DNA of 8,496 nt from Pseudomonadales bacterium (GTDB taxonomy: Bacteria; Pseudomonadota; Gammaproteobacteria; Pseudomonadales; DC-out160), in contig JAESQG010000167.1 in the NCBI GenBank assembly GCA_016765265.1, forward strand, positions 1,344 to 9,839, given 5' to 3'. A program made the position numbers and the translations under genes. The notes beneath the pieces were generated by a model, which saw only the letters and a program-made list of their open reading frames with translations, did not search any database and was not told where the DNA came from. This document shows positions 7,700-8,496 of this stretch, in pieces (position 1 is the first letter of the stretch; the number at the start of each line of letters is the position of its first letter).

Positions 7700-8062
7700 T
7701 TAAGTTTCCGCAAATTTAAAAAGTTTTGGTTTTTGCTTGATTGCGATAAAAATGCTTAACAATAAAACGACTAGCGCGGGAATCCCCTGCTCCATTGGAG
7801 TATGGGCGACATGAAAATAAACTGCTCCGATCATAACGCTACCCAATCCAACTGCTGCCAAAGCACTCAATGGATTTATAAAAATACCCACTGCTCCAGC
7901 GACCTCACAGGCTCCTATCAAATAGCCGAACCAGGAAGGTAATCCTAATATTGAAAAGCTTTCATGCACTTCGGGAACACCTGCCAACTTTGCAGCACCT
8001 CCCAGCAGCATAATGATAGCAACCAACACTCTAGCGACATTAAAACCATATTTACTAGACAT
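7700..8062 (-). CDS. DoxX-family membrane protein
   Basis: A 120-residue inner-membrane protein of the DoxX/DoxX-like family, with four hydrophobic helices at about residues 8-28, 43-62, 64-85 and 93-109. The N-terminal pattern ARVLVAIIMLLGGAAKLAG and the Glu in the second helix (GACEVAGAVGIF) are typical. The length is normal for the family. ATG 8062 has an AAGGA site 8 nt upstream (revcomp of 8071-8075), which supports the start. The C-terminus is basic (KQKPKLFKF) and probably cytoplasmic. Family members have been tied to thiosulfate:quinone oxidation or redox stress, but most, including this one, have no assigned reaction. It is monocistronic in view and ends at a strong terminator. Confidence 0.85.
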   Translation of the reverse strand: MSSKYGFNVARVLVAIIMLLGGAAKLAGVPEVHESFSILGLPSWFGYLIGACEVAGAVGIFINPLSALAAVGLGSVMIGAVYFHVAHTPMEQGIPALVVLLLSIFIAIKQKPKLFKFAET

Positions 8063-8390
8063 AGGGATATTCCTTCTATTTTGGAACTTAACTCCCCGCT
8101 CAGCGGCAGCTACACATTAGCCGTTACTAGTGCGGTTAGTTGAGTGGTTAAGAGGAACTTCCACTGAAGCCTCTCACAGAACCGTGTGGGAAGCTACTAT
8201 CAATCGGTTAAACGCATTGGACATCCAACTGTCGAAAAACTCATGGCAAAATAAACCACCCCAACGTTTTCAACAAACACAAAATTGAATTAACATTCAA
8301 TAGCATCTAAAACGGTTAGATTACGAAAGATGTGACACAGAAAAACACAATGAATATAAAACAAAAGAAAGAAACTGAACAATATCTACA
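8063..8390. other. non-coding stretch upstream of the DoxX gene
   Basis: No supportable gene on either strand. It holds a short GC palindrome, CCGCT-C-AGCGG (8096-8106), a hairpin and intron-like block (8139-8188), and an AT-rich part from about 8240 to 8390. I see no clear promoter for the DoxX gene. Confidence 0.5.
8139..8188 (-). other. possible remnant of a group II intron 3' end
   Basis: Read on the minus strand, the block begins ACACGGTTCTGTGAGAGG, continues into a hairpin and ends near CACTCAAC (8146-8139). The order resembles the 3' strand of domain V (ACGGTTC), a domain VI hairpin and the intron end of bacterial group II introns, recalled from family knowledge and not aligned. The hairpin pairs AGAGG/CCTCT (8151-8155, 8170-8174) and CTTC/GAAG (8158-8161, 8166-8169) with a two-base bulge and CACT loop. 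The 5' half of domain V (GAGCCG with a GAAA loop) is not found just upstream, so it would be a broken piece. Confidence 0.25.
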
Positions 8391-8496
8391 CTAGGCAGCG
8401 AACTTGGAAAAACTCACGTTTCGTCGACGGTAAGGCTTCCTAAGATCTTCTGAAAACTCCAGCCAATCATTATCGCTCGATCGGTTTCGGTGGAAG
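8391..8496 (-). CDS. possible C-terminal end of an unknown protein (partial at right edge)
   Basis: On the minus strand one frame stays open from the window edge to a TAG at 8391-8393, giving about 34 residues. The stretch is rich in charged residues, including DNDWLEF and RKPYRRRN. I recognise no family. A second minus-strand frame is open for about 26 codons over the same bases, so length alone does not prove coding. If real, the gene begins beyond the right edge and points towards the DoxX gene. Confidence 0.2.
   Translation of the reverse strand, partial: FHRNRSSDNDWLEFSEDLRKPYRRRNVSFSKFAA

Overview
The window (about 8.5 kb, moderately AT-rich) looks like chromosomal DNA of a Gram-negative bacterium, most likely a gammaproteobacterium. 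The reasons are two lipoprotein-type envelope hydrolases, a 7TMR-DISM hybrid histidine kinase, Shine-Dalgarno sites, sigma70-like promoters and intrinsic terminators. I cannot name the genus. No ribosomal RNA, tRNA or CRISPR array is visible.

Layout. (1) 1-2256, plus: a hybrid sensor kinase cut off by the left edge. The reading frame is open from base 1, so the gene is longer than any ORF starting at 241 suggests. (2) 2283-2549, minus: a small multi-pass membrane protein of unknown function. (3) 2631-4085, minus: an M48-type zinc metalloprotease with a lipoprotein signal and a long insert in its catalytic domain. (4) 4290-5984, minus: an M20 (PepV/Sapep-like) dipeptidase. Its natural start appears to be ATG at 6079, but one A missing from a poly-A run puts the start and half of a lipoprotein signal out of frame. 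(5) 6340-7599, plus: an iron-containing alcohol dehydrogenase with a strong Shine-Dalgarno site. (6) 7700-8062, minus: a DoxX-family membrane protein. (7) 8063-8496: mostly non-coding, with a hairpin, a block resembling the 3' end of a group II intron (minus strand), and a short open frame running off the right edge.

How the parts may relate. Genes 3 and 4 lie in the same direction and both look like outer-membrane lipoproteins acting on proteins or peptides. A 180-bp gap and a TATAAT element argue for separate transcription. The M20 and alcohol dehydrogenase genes diverge from a shared 260-bp region. The alcohol dehydrogenase and DoxX genes converge, with two intrinsic terminators facing each other between them. 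The kinase has a receiver domain but no visible HPt or DNA-binding domain, so its output partner lies elsewhere.

I found no convincing new multi-gene system. The best leads are the frameshifted M20 leader, the unusual M48 insert with its 12-bp tandem repeat, and the possible group II intron remnant at the right end.
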